Position numbers and translations under genes: made by a program. A DNA stretch of 64,000 nt from Ursus arctos (taxonomy: Eukaryota > Chordata > Mammalia > Carnivora > Ursidae): positions 102,710,128 to 102,774,127 of the forward strand of contig NC_079873.1 in the NCBI RefSeq assembly GCF_023065955.2. The letters run 5' to 3'. Shown here piece after piece: positions 1-53,989 of this stretch; within the stretch, counting starts at the first letter, position 1, and each line of letters starts with the position of its first letter. Under the pieces are notes generated by a model, which saw only the letters and a program-made list of their open reading frames with translations, was not told the origin of the DNA and did not search any database.

Positions 1-270
1 GTCTATGAAGGTGTCCAAACTAGAGCCGTGTGTAGGCAACTACTTAGTCTTCTTGGTAAGTAGAAGAATAAAATGTATCTGGGAAGAGGATGCAATGTCT
101 CCTATAAGACTTATCCCTTGGGGTAGAACCAGTAGAAATATTTGGTAGAAAAAAAACCCCAGGGGAACTAGAAAGTGCTACAGTAGATTAGTCAGGCAGA
201 AGGCTGGGATGAACAGTGCAGAGGGCTCCTTCCTCCTTTCAGTTGCCCAGCAGATTATTTCCAGTTGAGT

Positions 271-316
271 GAGTGTGTGTGTGTGTGTGGGTGGGTGGGT
301 GGGTGGGTGGGTGTGG
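271..316. repeat. (TG)n-(GGTG)n microsatellite
   Basis: A TG run passes into six GGGT-type units; it is a compound simple repeat. Confidence 0.9.
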
Positions 317-3300
317 TGGTATGTAGTGGTAGAGGAATCTGTTTGCATGAAGGAAGGCAAAGTAAAGTGATTGGGGCATATATAGGGACTCTTGAGTTTC
401 AAGGAATGATACTTGGTTAATGATAGGAAGAGGTGAGTGGATGTAGATATTAGAGGGAAAGCCTGTGGAGAATATTAGAATACTTTTACATGGGAAATCA
501 TTAAATTAGGACAATTTACATTGGGAGAACTCCCTCATTAGGGGGTGAGGTTTGGGATATATGATTAAGTAGGGAAAACAGGAGCATTAGTCTCCTGTTG
601 AGTATACATGGAAGAAGGCAGAGCGACAGGGAGGGTAAATAAGGTCTGTGGTCAGCATTCCATATCTAAAGCCAGGTAAAGTTATCCTTGTTGGGTTTGT
701 ATACACTTTCCTATTGAAAACACTGATTTTGAGACGTTTTGACCTCTCTGTAAAGGCACTTCAGTGACTAGGTGGTAGTCCTGGCCTCTTCCCTTCAGCC
801 CCAGGATCTAAATGTCAGTGGTCTCTTGGATCTCCTTGGGGGTGCCTTAGATGCTGCTTTTCCCAAAGTGGGGTAATGGACTGGCCTCTCCTTTGATTCT
901 GTGAGATTTGAATGTGAATGTCTCTGTCTCATGGGAGCTTTACCCAGAGCTCTGGATTTCTGTTGGAGCAATAGGTCCCGAAGTTGGTTTTCTTTACACA
1001 TTAGTCATTGCTGACCCAACCCTCCTTAAACTGTCTACTGGCCACGCCTATTCTCTTGAGGACAGATTCAGGGCCAGGCTTCAAGAAGAATATTTTCCGG
1101 CTCTTTCATTTTTTAAAATCATAATTGCTTCCAGGTCACCAGACAATGTGAACCAAAAGAAGCCTGGGGGAGTACTACCAGATTTAACTGAGACTTTCTT
1201 AATCTTGAATTTCTAATTTATTGGCTGGATGGTAAGAGTCCAACCATGAATAAATGGGCAGGTTTCATGCTACGCATAAAGGGCCTAGTTGTATTCCATA
1301 TGTTGCCAGTGCCAGTTGTTCTGCACATAGGGGGTCTTTGGCCCCAGAGGAAGCTACGTGATTCTGGGGAACTCGTTCACTGGATAAACACCCTGTCCAG
1401 CCATTTTCAAGGTTAACATTTTACCAAGGTAGAGACATTTTGTCAGATAGATGCTGTATTATCTCCTTTCGTGTCCTTCCCTTTCTCATACGCACGACGA
1501 CCATACTTTTGCTTGTAGTTGTTGTGAAATCTGCTTGTTTTGGCATCTTCATTTCAAAACAAAACAAAAAATGTCTACCCAATCGGCAAAATCTCCTTGA
1601 GCCTTTAGTGCTGCCCATCCCCTATTACCAGCTCCCCCTAACCCTGACTTGGATTATAATTTGATGTTCTTCCCCTTTTGATAACATATTCTCTCTAAAC
1701 TTTTCTAAAATGTCTGTGTTCAGTGCTTCCCCACAGTGTTTCAGTTTGGCCCGTGATGGTGAAATATTTCAGGTTCCCCTATTTCATTTTTTCTCTTTTG
1801 GTTCTTATATTCTGTGGGCTTCTCTTTTATGCCTTTCACACCTGCCCTTGTCTTCTAGCAGCTATTCTTTTTCTTTTGGATTTTTTGGGGGAAAGATCTC
1901 TGCTTCATTATGGTTTGTCTTCTATCTGCTCACCCTCAGCTTAGCTGCTATTTTCATCATTTTAAAGTTACTGCTCTCCTGTTAGTCCATTTTCTTTTTG
2001 GTTTCCCCTGTTTTGTAGTGTGCTGATTGTATCTGGCTGCCTGCTCTCTGCTGTCTGCTCCCTGGATTCATCCCCTTGCACATTGGTCAGTCCCTCTACT
2101 TAAGTGTGTGTACATGTACCTGCTGAATTGAAACATTGTATTTCTTTATTTTAAAAGCCCTGCTGATCACCAGGTTGGGCTGGTGGAGCATGTGCTCTCC
2201 TTTGTTCTCACTGAGTTGAATGTGTCTTTCGAGTTTTTTTCCCCCCAAAGTGGGATAGCTCACAGTGGTCCCACTGCCTTCCGGAGAGTGATCAGCATTT
2301 GATTCTAGGGGCCATGCAGCTGTTCATTTCTTAACAATTACATGGTTGTGATATGTGGGAAAATCCTTTGAGGTATTCCATATCTTTGTGCCCATGCTTC
2401 CTGGGTCACTCAGGATTACCAGGTTTCTTCGAAGTTCCCTTTAGGAACTTTGCCTTTAGCCTTTGATGTGATAGTTCCCATCGGAGAGAGCAAGGGAGAG
2501 ATTGAGAAAGCACACCACACGTGAGTGCAGGCTCTGTGAGCAGAAGGAAGTCAGTACACGAGTGTGCACACCAGCAGAACCTACCAAGTGTGGTGTGTCT
2601 GTAAGGTTTTTCCTTTTTGCTCACCTCTCCTGAGAAGGAGTGTACAGTAAGAGTGGTTGCTAATTTGATTGGACATGCTAATGGTGAAACAAAACGCTAG
2701 GCCTCCTAGACCGGAATCTCCAGGGCTTGGACTTAATGAATCTGTATCTTGAATGAGCTCCTTGGTGATTCTGGCTTGGGAGACATTGGTGTACATTGGC
2801 CGTCTTGACTCCTCCCATCCTGTGTGGACATTGACACCATCGGTGCCTCTTTCAAGTTCCCTTTGCTTACTCTCTGGCTCAGGAGGACCAGTCTTGCCTT
2901 CCTATGTAGACCACTTAGCTCAGTGTCCTCTTATCTGTGATATCTACCTCTTTCCTCCCCTTCTCTGCAGAGGCTACTGTTAATAGCAGTAGTGGGCTCT
3001 ACATAGGAAGAGGGGCTACTCTGGGAAATTTCTAACAGAAGAGTGGGAAGCCAAGGTGAAGCAAATATTCTATCTTCAGGATCTCGTGAAAATAGGGGTG
3101 CTTCCAGGTAGTCCTAAAATGTGTGGTATTGTCTGGTAATTATTTTGGTTTTTACTTCGTTTTCTTTTTATTGTTGTTGTTGTGGTTTTCGGGGGGTCTA
3201 AAAACTCTTTTATCTAGGTGGTGATATTTTATATGTTCTGTTTTCATATGCCAGGATTCATTTCCCCCAACTCTGATTTCTGTCCCAGGCCCTACAAACA

Positions 3301-3528
3301 ACTAATCCCCTCTAAATAGAACAAAAATAAACCCCAGAGTGAAAAAGCAATGGTGACTGACTTATATCTGCTGCCTACAAGTATTCAGATAGGCACTAAA
3401 ACTTATACTTTGTGTTAAAATTCATCTTACGCGAGTATGACCCCTTTCATTGCTTCACTCTTCTAATGCTTCATAGGGAGAAAAGATTTTTTAAAAGTAC
3501 CTGGTGTATTGGTCAACAGGCTGAGCTG

Positions 3529-3684
3529 TTGTTTTGTATTGTATTGTTTTGTTTTGTTTTGTTTTAAGTAGGCTCCATGCCTAGCGTGGAGCCCAATGTA
3601 GGCTCAAACTCATGACTGTGAAATCAAGACCTGAGCTGAGATCGAGAGTCTGACACTTAACCCACTAAGCCACCCAGGTGCCCC
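3529..3684 (-). mobile_element. CanSINE, old antisense copy
   Basis: Reverse-oriented carnivore tRNA-derived SINE: a T-rich end, TAAGTAGGCTCCATGCC, a body with ACCTGAGCTGAGATCGAGAG, and the tRNA-like head ending CACCCAGGTGCCCC. It is diverged from the younger copies in the window. Confidence 0.85.
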
Positions 3685-4342
3685 TGAGCTGTTGTTTCTT
3701 GAACTGGGATATTCCAAGATATTCTAAGAAAAAGTCAAAACTTGATTGACCAGGATGTTCAGGGAATCAAATCAATGAACTGATTTGAAGCAGACAGTCC
3801 ATCCATTTGTCTTACCCCTTGCTGAAATCTTTCTAAAATTATGTGTTAACCCACATAACTGTCTTAGGAATGTTAAGGATAATTTTTCAGAAAATGGTAA
3901 AATCATGAGTCTCGTACAGATATAAAAATGAACACGAGTTAAAGATTTTATTTTACTCGTTAATCAACAAGGGAACCAGACAGATGTTAGAGCCAATTCA
4001 AAGAAAAAGTCCAAAAGCACAGATTTATATGGGGTGGAGGAATTGAATTGCAAATGGAGGCAAACTGGTTTTTCCACAATGGGGAGGGAAGTCAATCCAA
4101 ACTGTATGGGACAAGACAGAGTTTGCATATCCATCAGTTACCTGCAATTTACAAAGGTGCAAAGTAGCTCAGAGAAGATGAACTATGCTGGAATGGGGCA
4201 GCTGCGAAGGGTGTGCTATGGGCAATGCGTGGTGCTTTCAGTGAAGGACAGCGTTCTTTTCTATGGTAACTAAGCTTGGCGGACATGTTGGGGGGGTTGA
4301 TTTTGTTTCTTGTAATTTCTCAGGGTCATCACCTCAATTCTT

Positions 4343-5300
4343 CATCCAGGATTCATTTACTGAGTACTTAACTATCAGTAAGACATTGCAGAGGAACCAG
4401 AGACAGAAAAGATGTATTTCTTACCTTAAGTAGCTTGATTGGTGGGGGAGACCGACATGCCACACCCCCAGCTAACCACACCACAGAGAAGAGTATGGGT
4501 CGGGTCATTGGTGCTGTGGGAGAGGTAGGAATGAAACATTTGAGGAGAACCAGAGAGGGAAGAGTTAACCAATTAGGGGCTGGGGCTGGGGAGCTGACAT
4601 GATGACATTTAAGCCAGGCTTTGAGGGGTGACAGAGAGGAGGAGGGACATAGGAGAAGCCATTTCAGGGTGAGGAAACAGCAAAGTCCTGAAACTGGATG
4701 ATCTGTTCAGGGAAGGGTCAGGAGCTGGGATGGCAGAGGCCACAGGGAGATAGCAGGATGTGGCCAAAGAGGAGGCCAGAGGAGGTTTGAGGCCAGGTCA
4801 GGGAGGGCCTGGAATGCTGTGCTAAGAAATTTGGGCTTGATTTTGAAGACAGGAAAGCTACTGAAAGCTTTTGAGGAGGGAGGGGGTGACGTGATCGAGT
4901 TGGTGCTTTAGAAGATGAACTGATTGTAAAATCAAGAAATTGGAGGCAGAGGGACCAGTTAAGAGGCTATTGTAATATTCTGGGTGAGAGATGATGAGGG
5001 CCTGCATCAGGGTGGTGGCAAGAGGGGCAGAAGGAGAGGATGGAGATGGCATTATTAAGGCTTGACTCCTGATTGGCTGTGGGCAGCGATGGTGGGGGGA
5101 GAGAAGGAGTTGAAAACGACACTGCTGAAATTTCGGGGGGGGGGGCGGATAGTGGTGCCATTAACTAAGATAGGAAACATGCTGGGCGTGGGGGGTGGGG
5201 AGCAGGTTTATGGGAACAGATAATGAGTTCGGTCTGAGACACATTGAGTTTGAGGGGCTCGGTGGACATCCAATTAACAGTGAGTTGCTGGCAGCTGGAA
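4343..5300 (-). mobile_element. L2 LINE fragment, antisense
   Basis: The sequence begins with a diverged TTTACTGAGTACTTA... block and continues with the characteristic order: GTGACAGAGAGG, AAGCCATTTCAGG, GGCCTGGAATGCTGTGCTAAG, ATTTTGAAGACAGGAAAGCT, GAGGGAGGGGGTGACGTGAT. This matches the reverse of the ancient mammalian L2 3' region. Confidence 0.65.
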
Positions 5301-5469
5301 ATTCTGGTCTGGGTCTAAGGAGAGAGGTCAGGGCTAGAGATACAGATTTGGGAGCCTTTGGTGCGGGGAGGGAAGAGTTGCAACTGGGGGAGCTCCGGAG
5401 CTGGAGAGAAGGAGGGGCAGGGTTCACGTGCCCCCCCACACACACACTGAGAGAGGTGGGGTAGGGAAG

Positions 5470-6130
5470 AGCCAGTGAGAGCCAGACTGAGCTAGAGAGA
5501 CAGAGACAGAAGGAGGGCAAGAGAGACAGAAGGAGACAGAAAGACAAGAAAAGGAGACTGAAGGCTGAGGCAAGGACAAAGAGTAGAGGGGAGAGGGGCA
5601 CAAGGGGAAGGAAGAAGGGAAGGAGGAGGAGGAGAGGGAAGCAAGAAGGGAGCCAGAGGGAAACGGAGAATGGGGAAAGAAAGGGAGAAAGGATCAGGGC
5701 AAGAAAGGTGGGAAGGGGAGGAAGGTGGAGGAGTGCAGACTGCACCAGGAGAGATGGGAGAGAGGGAGAAGAGAAGCAAGGAAGAGGGGAAGAGAGAGAC
5801 AGCTGGGAGAATAATAGGGGGAAGAGGGAAGTGAGGAGGAGTAATAGAGAGGAACAGGAAAGAAATTGAGAGGGAAGGGGGAAGGGAAAGAGAGAGAGAG
5901 ATGGAGGTAGGGAGGAAAAGAGGTAGGGGGAAGAGATGGGGGCTGGCAGAGGTGAGGAGAGACCAAGCAAGACCAGGGCTAGGGTTCTGGGGTGGGTGGA
6001 GAGAGAGAAGGCCCTAGAGAAGCAAACAGGCACTGGGTCAGGAAAGCCAAGAGAGGGGCAAATACAAAGAAAGGCACGGGCAGCAGTAAGCTGTGCTGCG
6101 GAGAGAGGGAGGAGGGTGAGGACCAGGAAG
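5470..6130. repeat. Purine-rich (GGGA/GAGA) low-complexity tract
   Basis: About 650 bp in which the plus strand is overwhelmingly A and G, with GGGAGA, GGAAGG and GAGAGAGA units. It produces a long antisense open frame rich in Ser/Leu/Pro that is compositional, not a gene. Confidence 0.9.
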
Positions 6131-6159
6131 AGAATGGGGGGCTGTGGTTCTGCTGTCCT

Positions 6160-6612
6160 GGTACTGCCTTCCTCCCTTGCACCAGCCACCTGGCCTCTGG
6201 CTCTTTCTTGATCTTAGCTTGCAGCCTCCTGCCCTGGGACCTTTGCAGAGATGGTTCCCTCTGCCAGGAATGCTCTTCCCCCAGATAGATATACGGCTCA
6301 CCCCTTCACTTCCTTCAGGATGTTTAAATGTTTCCTTCTCAGCAAGGCTTATACCGATTACCCCCTTTCAAAACTGTAGCCCATTCTGCGCCCCCCTGAC
6401 CATCGCCATGCCCCTTTGCCTGTGTTATACCATCTTCTGTCCTCCTATAACAGGAGTCGTTTAACATGTGTGTTGTCTGTCTCATCCCACGAGAATATAA
6501 GTTCCATGAAGGCAGGGATTTGGGGTCTTTTTGGTAGTTGTTGAATCCCCAGTACCTGGGACAGTGCTGGCACATAGTAGGAGCTCAATAAGTATTTGTT
6601 GGATGAGTAAGT
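6160..6612 (+). mobile_element. L2 LINE 3' end, sense
   Basis: Contains GGAATGCTCTTCCCCCAGAT, TATAAGTTCCATGAAGGCAG and GGCACATAGTAGGAGCTCAA followed by TAAGTATTTGTTGGATGA, the hallmark L2 3' terminus. Confidence 0.8.
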
Positions 6613-7637
6613 GCTCTTGTGTTGAATATGGACAGTCTCTGAAAATTATATAAAGAATAAGCGAAACAGACCCAGGATATGACTATATTGTGCTGATTTA
6701 CTTCTTGGGAAAGTGGAGAACAGCAAAAGATTCTGATCACTGGAGGGTTCTGTTCAGTTGAGCTTCGATGAAGAAGACTTTTAGCTAACTCGGGAGTTCA
6801 AGGGTCTCAAGACAAGCTCATTGGGTAAACGTCTTCTTCTTGATGCCTCATTTTCTCTAGAAGGTGAATTAGCTGTGCAGTGGTTGTCTACAGCAACAGC
6901 TGGACATTAGCTGCTGAAGGGGGTGGTAGGCCATGGGGATGACAAGACTGATAGAAAGGGACAAGGACAGCAATGTGTGGTTTGTGGTGGAACATTGTTT
7001 TTTCTTTGTTTGCTTGTTGTGTGGTCAGAGTACAAGGAGTATTGCATCTGATTTTGAGGGAGTTTAAACCAGCTTAAATATGTGTGTTATATCTATATAA
7101 CTTCTAAATCGAAATCAGAATAGGGTATTTTTGAAGGGCTCTTAAAGAAAGCATGTGCTTCCTCTGGAGAACTTAAATTGGTACGTCACTCAAATACTTC
7201 AGTACCCATGGATTAGAGAGTTGACGAGAAAAAGATCCCCAGTAGTCTTTCAACGCATTGTTCATATATGGGAACAACCCTCTAATTGTAGTTGGTTAGG
7301 CTAAATGTGTGTGGAAAAATATACTGTCATCTCGTTTGTCTGGAATAGATTGAATTTCCTCGAACACTCAAGCATATCTGTCTTTAAGATAATTTAAAAA
7401 TCACTCTAGGTGATTAACAGCATCCTTGTCTCCATCCCAAAACCTATGGATTCCTGGAAAGCCGGTGCCCTCATCCCCATTTGGACCTTAATTTTCCATA
7501 GCAGGCTGGCTTGTGGGAGAGACTGTGTTACCATTTGGGTGCTATAATTGCCTTTATTTAAATGTTTCCCTGTTAAAGGTGGTTCAAGCAGCTGTCCCTG
7601 TTAGGAGTTTTGATTTTTTGGAGTTCTTTTTCCTCAG

Positions 7638-49409
<41,772 letters not shown>

Positions 49410-51163
49410 CCGGGGAAACAGCCCCTCCCTTTTCTTCTTTCTTCTCCCAAGTTCGCCCTTCCCCACCTCCCATGTCTTTCCCCCACCGAGCACCAGACTG
49501 CAGAATGAGGCAATAATACGGACCAACAAGAAGCCGCCTTATCAATGCCAGCATTAGTGACTGGATTTTTTTTTCCCGTTATGATTAGTTCTCATCTCCC
49601 TGTCATCGTCTTTGTTGTTGTGGTTGGTGATGGGGGTGGAAAGTTGAACTCCACGTCTGAGGACAAGAGGTCCCGGGGATGGTGGGAGGTGGCGCCAGGG
49701 TGCCTTGGACTGGCCTCTTTTGTGTGTGACCAAGACCACACCTGGGCCCTGGGTGGCCTCGGCCTGTCTGGAGGAGAAATGAGAAAAGCCCAAATCTCTG
49801 AGCACCCCCTCCGTTCCCCTGTGTTCTTCTGTCTTCCATAGTATTTATTTTATTAGTATTTAATTTGTATTGTTTCATTGGTTTCTGATAAGTCTGTATC
49901 ACTGTGACGATTTGAGACAACTTGTTGTATTGAGGGACTTTCTTCTTCACCTCCTTTCTTTGTCTTTCTTGATCAGCTCTGGAGCTGCTCCCTCCCTCTG
50001 ACAAAGTGACTCCCGGGTTTGGGGAGGGGGCAGGAGGGGCGGGGGGGGGGGGCGGCGAGAACCTGTGACTAATGAAGGCGGCTGGTGCTGGCCTGGAGCT
50101 GGGGGTTGAGGGTAATCCTGAGGTTTTGGTGCTCCCCCCCCATGTTTTTGTTTCACTACCCCCCTCTTTGCAGCAGCCCTACTGTCTTGAGATTCGTGTG
50201 TCTGGGGAGGGGTGGATTGTGAGGGGTGGGGGGTTAATGGGTGACTGTTTGGGGAGAGTCCAGAGTGGGCCTGCAGACTAAGGTCGCCCCCTCCTCACAC
50301 TTCCTTCACTGCTTCCCTCAGAGCGCAGAGTGCGCAATATGGGCTTGTTTCCGCATCTCCACCCCCTCCTCCAGCCACCCACCCTCTCCTGCCTTCACCC
50401 TTTCTGGATGCTGAGCCCCTCAGCTCCCAGCCCTTGACCCTCACCTCTCCCCCTTGCCAGACTCAGCACCCCCTTCCTCTCTCCTCCCTGCTTCTCCCTC
50501 TGCCCCCCATTCTCCTTCGGAATCTGCAGAGGGCTCTGGGATGGATTGCCAGATGTGAGCTCCAGGCCCCAGCTGTTTCCTAGACGAGGGCAGAAGGCCG
50601 GGCTGCAGCTGGGCTCCACTCCCACTAAGGGACCTGGGGCTGATTGTGTGGCCCTGCCAGGCCTCCCTCCTGGCCTCCAGCACTGGGTCTGTTCTGGGAG
50701 AAAGAGGGAGAGAGGGAGGAGCTTGGGCCGTTTCCTGCCCCTGCCCCATCTGTGGCATTGTCTTTCCTACCGTTGTTCTTATTTTTCTACCAATTGCTAT
50801 TTTTTCCAAACAATCCTTGTAGAGAGTATGTACCATCCAAAGGCAGGAGGGCCTCGCTGTGGCCGGCTCTGGTTGGAGATGGTACAGTTTTATTGTACAG
50901 GTGCTAAAACAACAACAACAAAAGAAGAAAATGGAAAAAAAAAAAAGACAAAAAAAAGGCAAAAAAAAAAAAAAAAAGCCAGTTTGAGGATGGGACAATC
51001 TGTTCTCTGGAGACTCCTGACCCATGCAGGAGCATTGGTGGTTATTTTCTTTGTATTGTGTTTGTTCTTTGTTCCCAGGGGGAAGTTCTAGGCCCCCTTC
51101 TGTAGGACTGCTCCCCACCCCCACCATACTGCCCAGTTGGTTTTGAACAGTTGTTCTCCCTTT

Positions 51164-51194
<31 letters not shown>

Positions 51195-51209
51195 TATACA
51201 TATATATGT

Positions 51210-51243
<34 letters not shown>

Positions 51244-51500
51244 ATAAAGTTGAGGGGTTTTGGGTTTTAATTTTTGGTTTTGTGGGGGTTCATGGTATTA
51301 TGTGGTTTATTTTATGTTTGCCTTTACCTTTTTGCATTTGGGTGTGTACTCTGGCTGCCCTTTATGTTTCATTTTAAGCAACTGGCTGTGGAGTCAAAAA
51401 CACTTGCATACTGAAAACCTGCGTCAGGGCTTCTGTCTCCGGTCTTTACTCTTCTCCCCGTACTGGCTCTTCTGTGGTCAAAGCAGATGGGCGTCCTGAT
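49410..51500 (+). other. BCORL1: Probable BCORL1 3' UTR (end uncertain)
   Basis: Non-coding sequence follows the stop. It contains an AU-rich patch at 49842-49875 (overlapping ATTTA-like units), a G-rich run at 50033-50056, A-rich tracts at 50926-50977, and a TA microsatellite at 51179-51246. I found no AATAAA between 49410 and 52760 outside a SINE; TATAAA at 51242-51247 is a known weak variant. The right boundary is therefore a guess from where T-rich conserved-looking sequence gives way to less constrained DNA. Confidence 0.5.
51179..51246. repeat. (TA)n microsatellite preceded by A15
   Basis: A poly-A run (51164-51178) passes into about 68 bp of TA dinucleotides with a few C/G interruptions. 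It lies in the probable BCORL1 3' UTR and could form a hairpin in the RNA. Confidence 0.9.
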
Positions 51501-51672
51501 GAAGTCAGTGGGAAACCCCTGATCCTGCCTTGCAGTTTGGGTACAACGAATGAGGACAAGGTGGCGGGGCTAGTGAACATTTGGGCCACTGGGGCAAGAG
51601 CTGGAAAGAAAAGGCAAGGCAGGGGCACATCCTTGGGGGGGTGGGGAGCGGTGGGGAGAATGGAGTACCTGC

Positions 51673-51676
<4 letters not shown>

Positions 51677-51703
<27 letters not shown>
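51677..51703. repeat. (TG)n microsatellite
   Basis: 27 bp of GT dinucleotides after GCGTGC, just beyond the probable end of BCORL1. Confidence 0.93.
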
Positions 51704-52581
51704 CTCCTTGTTTGCCATAGGGGTAGCAGGACTGGAAGGAGGAGGCCTCGTAGGTGGCTATAAGGAATGATCCTCTGTAACTCAAGGAAATCACCTGCCT
51801 GCCGGCTCCCTTGCCCTGGGCCGCCCACACCCGCATCTGACCCCACAGTCTTATTACTCCCTCACTGTTGTGCCCGTGCTCCCCCTGCCCACCTGCACAG
51901 TGCAGTCCTTCCATGGTTCTGGCTTCCTAAGACCCAGCTACTATGGAGGCAAGATGCCCATCCTGGATTTTACACCTTTTCTTCCCACTTCTGAAAAACC
52001 ATGGTAGAAGTTCCAATTCCTTCTGACTGCTGGCTCCAGAATGGGCCTGTTACTGGTTGAGGGGAAGGAGATGTTTGATAGGCCTGGGATGTTTAAGCTA
52101 TATTCTTAGGACCTCTCACTGTGGCCTAAGTCTCTGAAGACCCCTGTCAGTGTACAGGTGAGGGGATCTGTGGGTCTGGCCAGCTGGAGGTTCACCAACC
52201 CCAGGAGTGAACTGTGAGCTGCCCTTTGCTCAAGCCCTAGGAGCACACTTCAACCCAGGTCTTTCTGCCCAGATGGAGGAATATCCATTCCTTTGAGCCA
52301 CAGCATTAATCCTTATTGGCCTTTGCTTACCCCCTTGCTGATCTTGATGCTTCTAGAACAGTTGCTTTCTCATGTTCCCAAATAACCATATAACTGCACT
52401 GATTTGAGCTCAGTCCTTTGTTTGGAACTTGCAGTTAAGAAATCAGATATGTCAGTAGGTCACGAAAGCTATATGGTGAGTGCAAGGATTCAGTGCATAG
52501 GCAGGAGCACTGGGGTGGTTGGAAGGACTTCCTGGGAGAGAGGGTGCCCAGTTGACACTTCAGTAGAAAAATAGGAATTAG

Positions 52582-52723
52582 GGGCACCTGGGTGGCTCAG
52601 TGGGTTGAGCATCTGCCTTCGGCTTGGATCTTGATCTCAGGGTCCTGGGATGGAGTCCTGTGTTGGGCTGCTTGCTCAGCAGGGAGCCTGCTTCTCCCTC
52701 TGCCTGCCGCTCCCCCTGATTGT

Positions 52724-52769
<46 letters not shown>

Positions 52770-52785
52770 AAATAAAATCTTTATA
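52582..52785 (+). mobile_element. CanSINE, young sense copy with 15-bp TSD
   Basis: Head GGGCACCTGGGTGGCTCAGT, GGGTCCTGGGATGGAGTCC, long CT tract (about 52728-52765), CAAATAAATAAAATC tail. Identical 15-bp repeats lie at 52567-52581 and 52786-52800. It splits an older L2 copy. Confidence 0.95.
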
Positions 52786-53989
52786 AAAAATAGGAATTAG
52801 GGGTGGCAGGGAAGAGTCTCTGAACTGAGGGGACAATCAGAGCAAAGGCTTAGAGACAAATAAGAGGGTAGTATGTGCAGGAAACTACAACCCGCTTGAG
52901 TGTCACTGCAGCTGGAGAGGACAGATGGGGAGGGAGGGTGCAGGAGTCCTGCCAGGCATGCCAAGGAGCATGGCTTGGACTTTTGCCTTAGGTGATGGGA
53001 ACCATGGGAAAACTTTAAACTGGGTAACGATAGAGGGGTTTCTTGCTTTTGTTTTAATAAACTGGTAAAAATGTGTTGGAGGTGGGCCAGACGGAGGGGA
53101 AGAAAGGTAATCGCTTGAGATTCAGAAGAAAGGACGAAGGGAGAGTGGTGAGGGTACTTAACTGTAAGGCTTTCCATTTAAGGCAGGAGGGAAGATGCTG
53201 CGGGCAGAGTCAGAATGACCCCAAAGGAATAGGTGAGGGGCCTTTGGGGAGCCGTGGACAGCCATGGGCATCTGGGTTTGGCTGTGTGGACACACACAGC
53301 CCTTTACTTCCCTGCAGAAAGGAGGCAAGTTAAAAGCAAAACCAACCAGCAGTTCCTTGTTCTCTTGCCTTTGGGCTCCTTTCCCCACACCTTTCCTAGA
53401 GACCCCTCACTGCCCCTCTGCCAGGGTGGGAAGACCAAGGCAGGGGGTATGGGCTGTGATATGGTCTGCATCCCTGCTCCAGACGGGGCTGAGGGCGGTG
53501 GCCTCCCTCTTATTAAATGGATCTGCTCATTATTCTGATGCGGCCTAGGGGAAGGAGCCGGCTCCACCACTTAGCACCTAGGCTGACCTCGGGTGAGAAC
53601 CTAACCATTCTGTCTTCATTCCTCCGTCTGCCAAATAGGGCTCCATTTACCCACGAAGGAGGAGAATCGTACTGAGCAAACACGGCTGTTTGGCTGAAGT
53701 TAGTTCCTCCTACGTGCCGAGGTCATGGGCCTACAGTTAATGATGGTTTTACCAGAACGTTCCTCTTTGGGGTGCAGGGTTAAAGGGAGGCCCTGTTCAA
53801 GTCTCTGTATTTCCGGCGAAAGGACCATCCGCTATCCGCGCATCCGCATTTGAGTTGGAGGGGGGCGAATTGGGCAGTAAACTGCCCCTTCCATAATCTA
53901 ACCTGTGACAGGGAAGCTTGTTCGGTGTTCTATTGTGTCCCGCCCCGGCTAAGACGTGTGTGTGTGAGTGTGGTGTGTGTGTGTGTTTT

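Larger units (their letters stand above)
1..7637. other. Upstream / first-intron DNA of BCORL1, no coding exon seen
   Basis: No coding exon or CpG-island promoter is visible. The segment holds a TG/GGTG microsatellite (271-316), a CanSINE fragment (3529-3684), antisense L2 (about 4343-5300), a purine-rich tract (5470-6130) and a sense L2 3' end (6160-6612). I see nothing else in 320-3500 or 6620-7637. A non-coding first exon could be present but cannot be recognised by eye. Confidence 0.6.

Noticed and set aside
5161..6189. 342-codon minus-strand open frame
   Set aside because: It is the Ser/Leu/Pro-rich complement of a purine-rich simple tract, with no domain or exon signals.
50441..51127. 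228-codon minus-strand open frame in the BCORL1 3' UTR
   Set aside because: It depends on poly-Phe from A-rich tracts and has no family resemblance.
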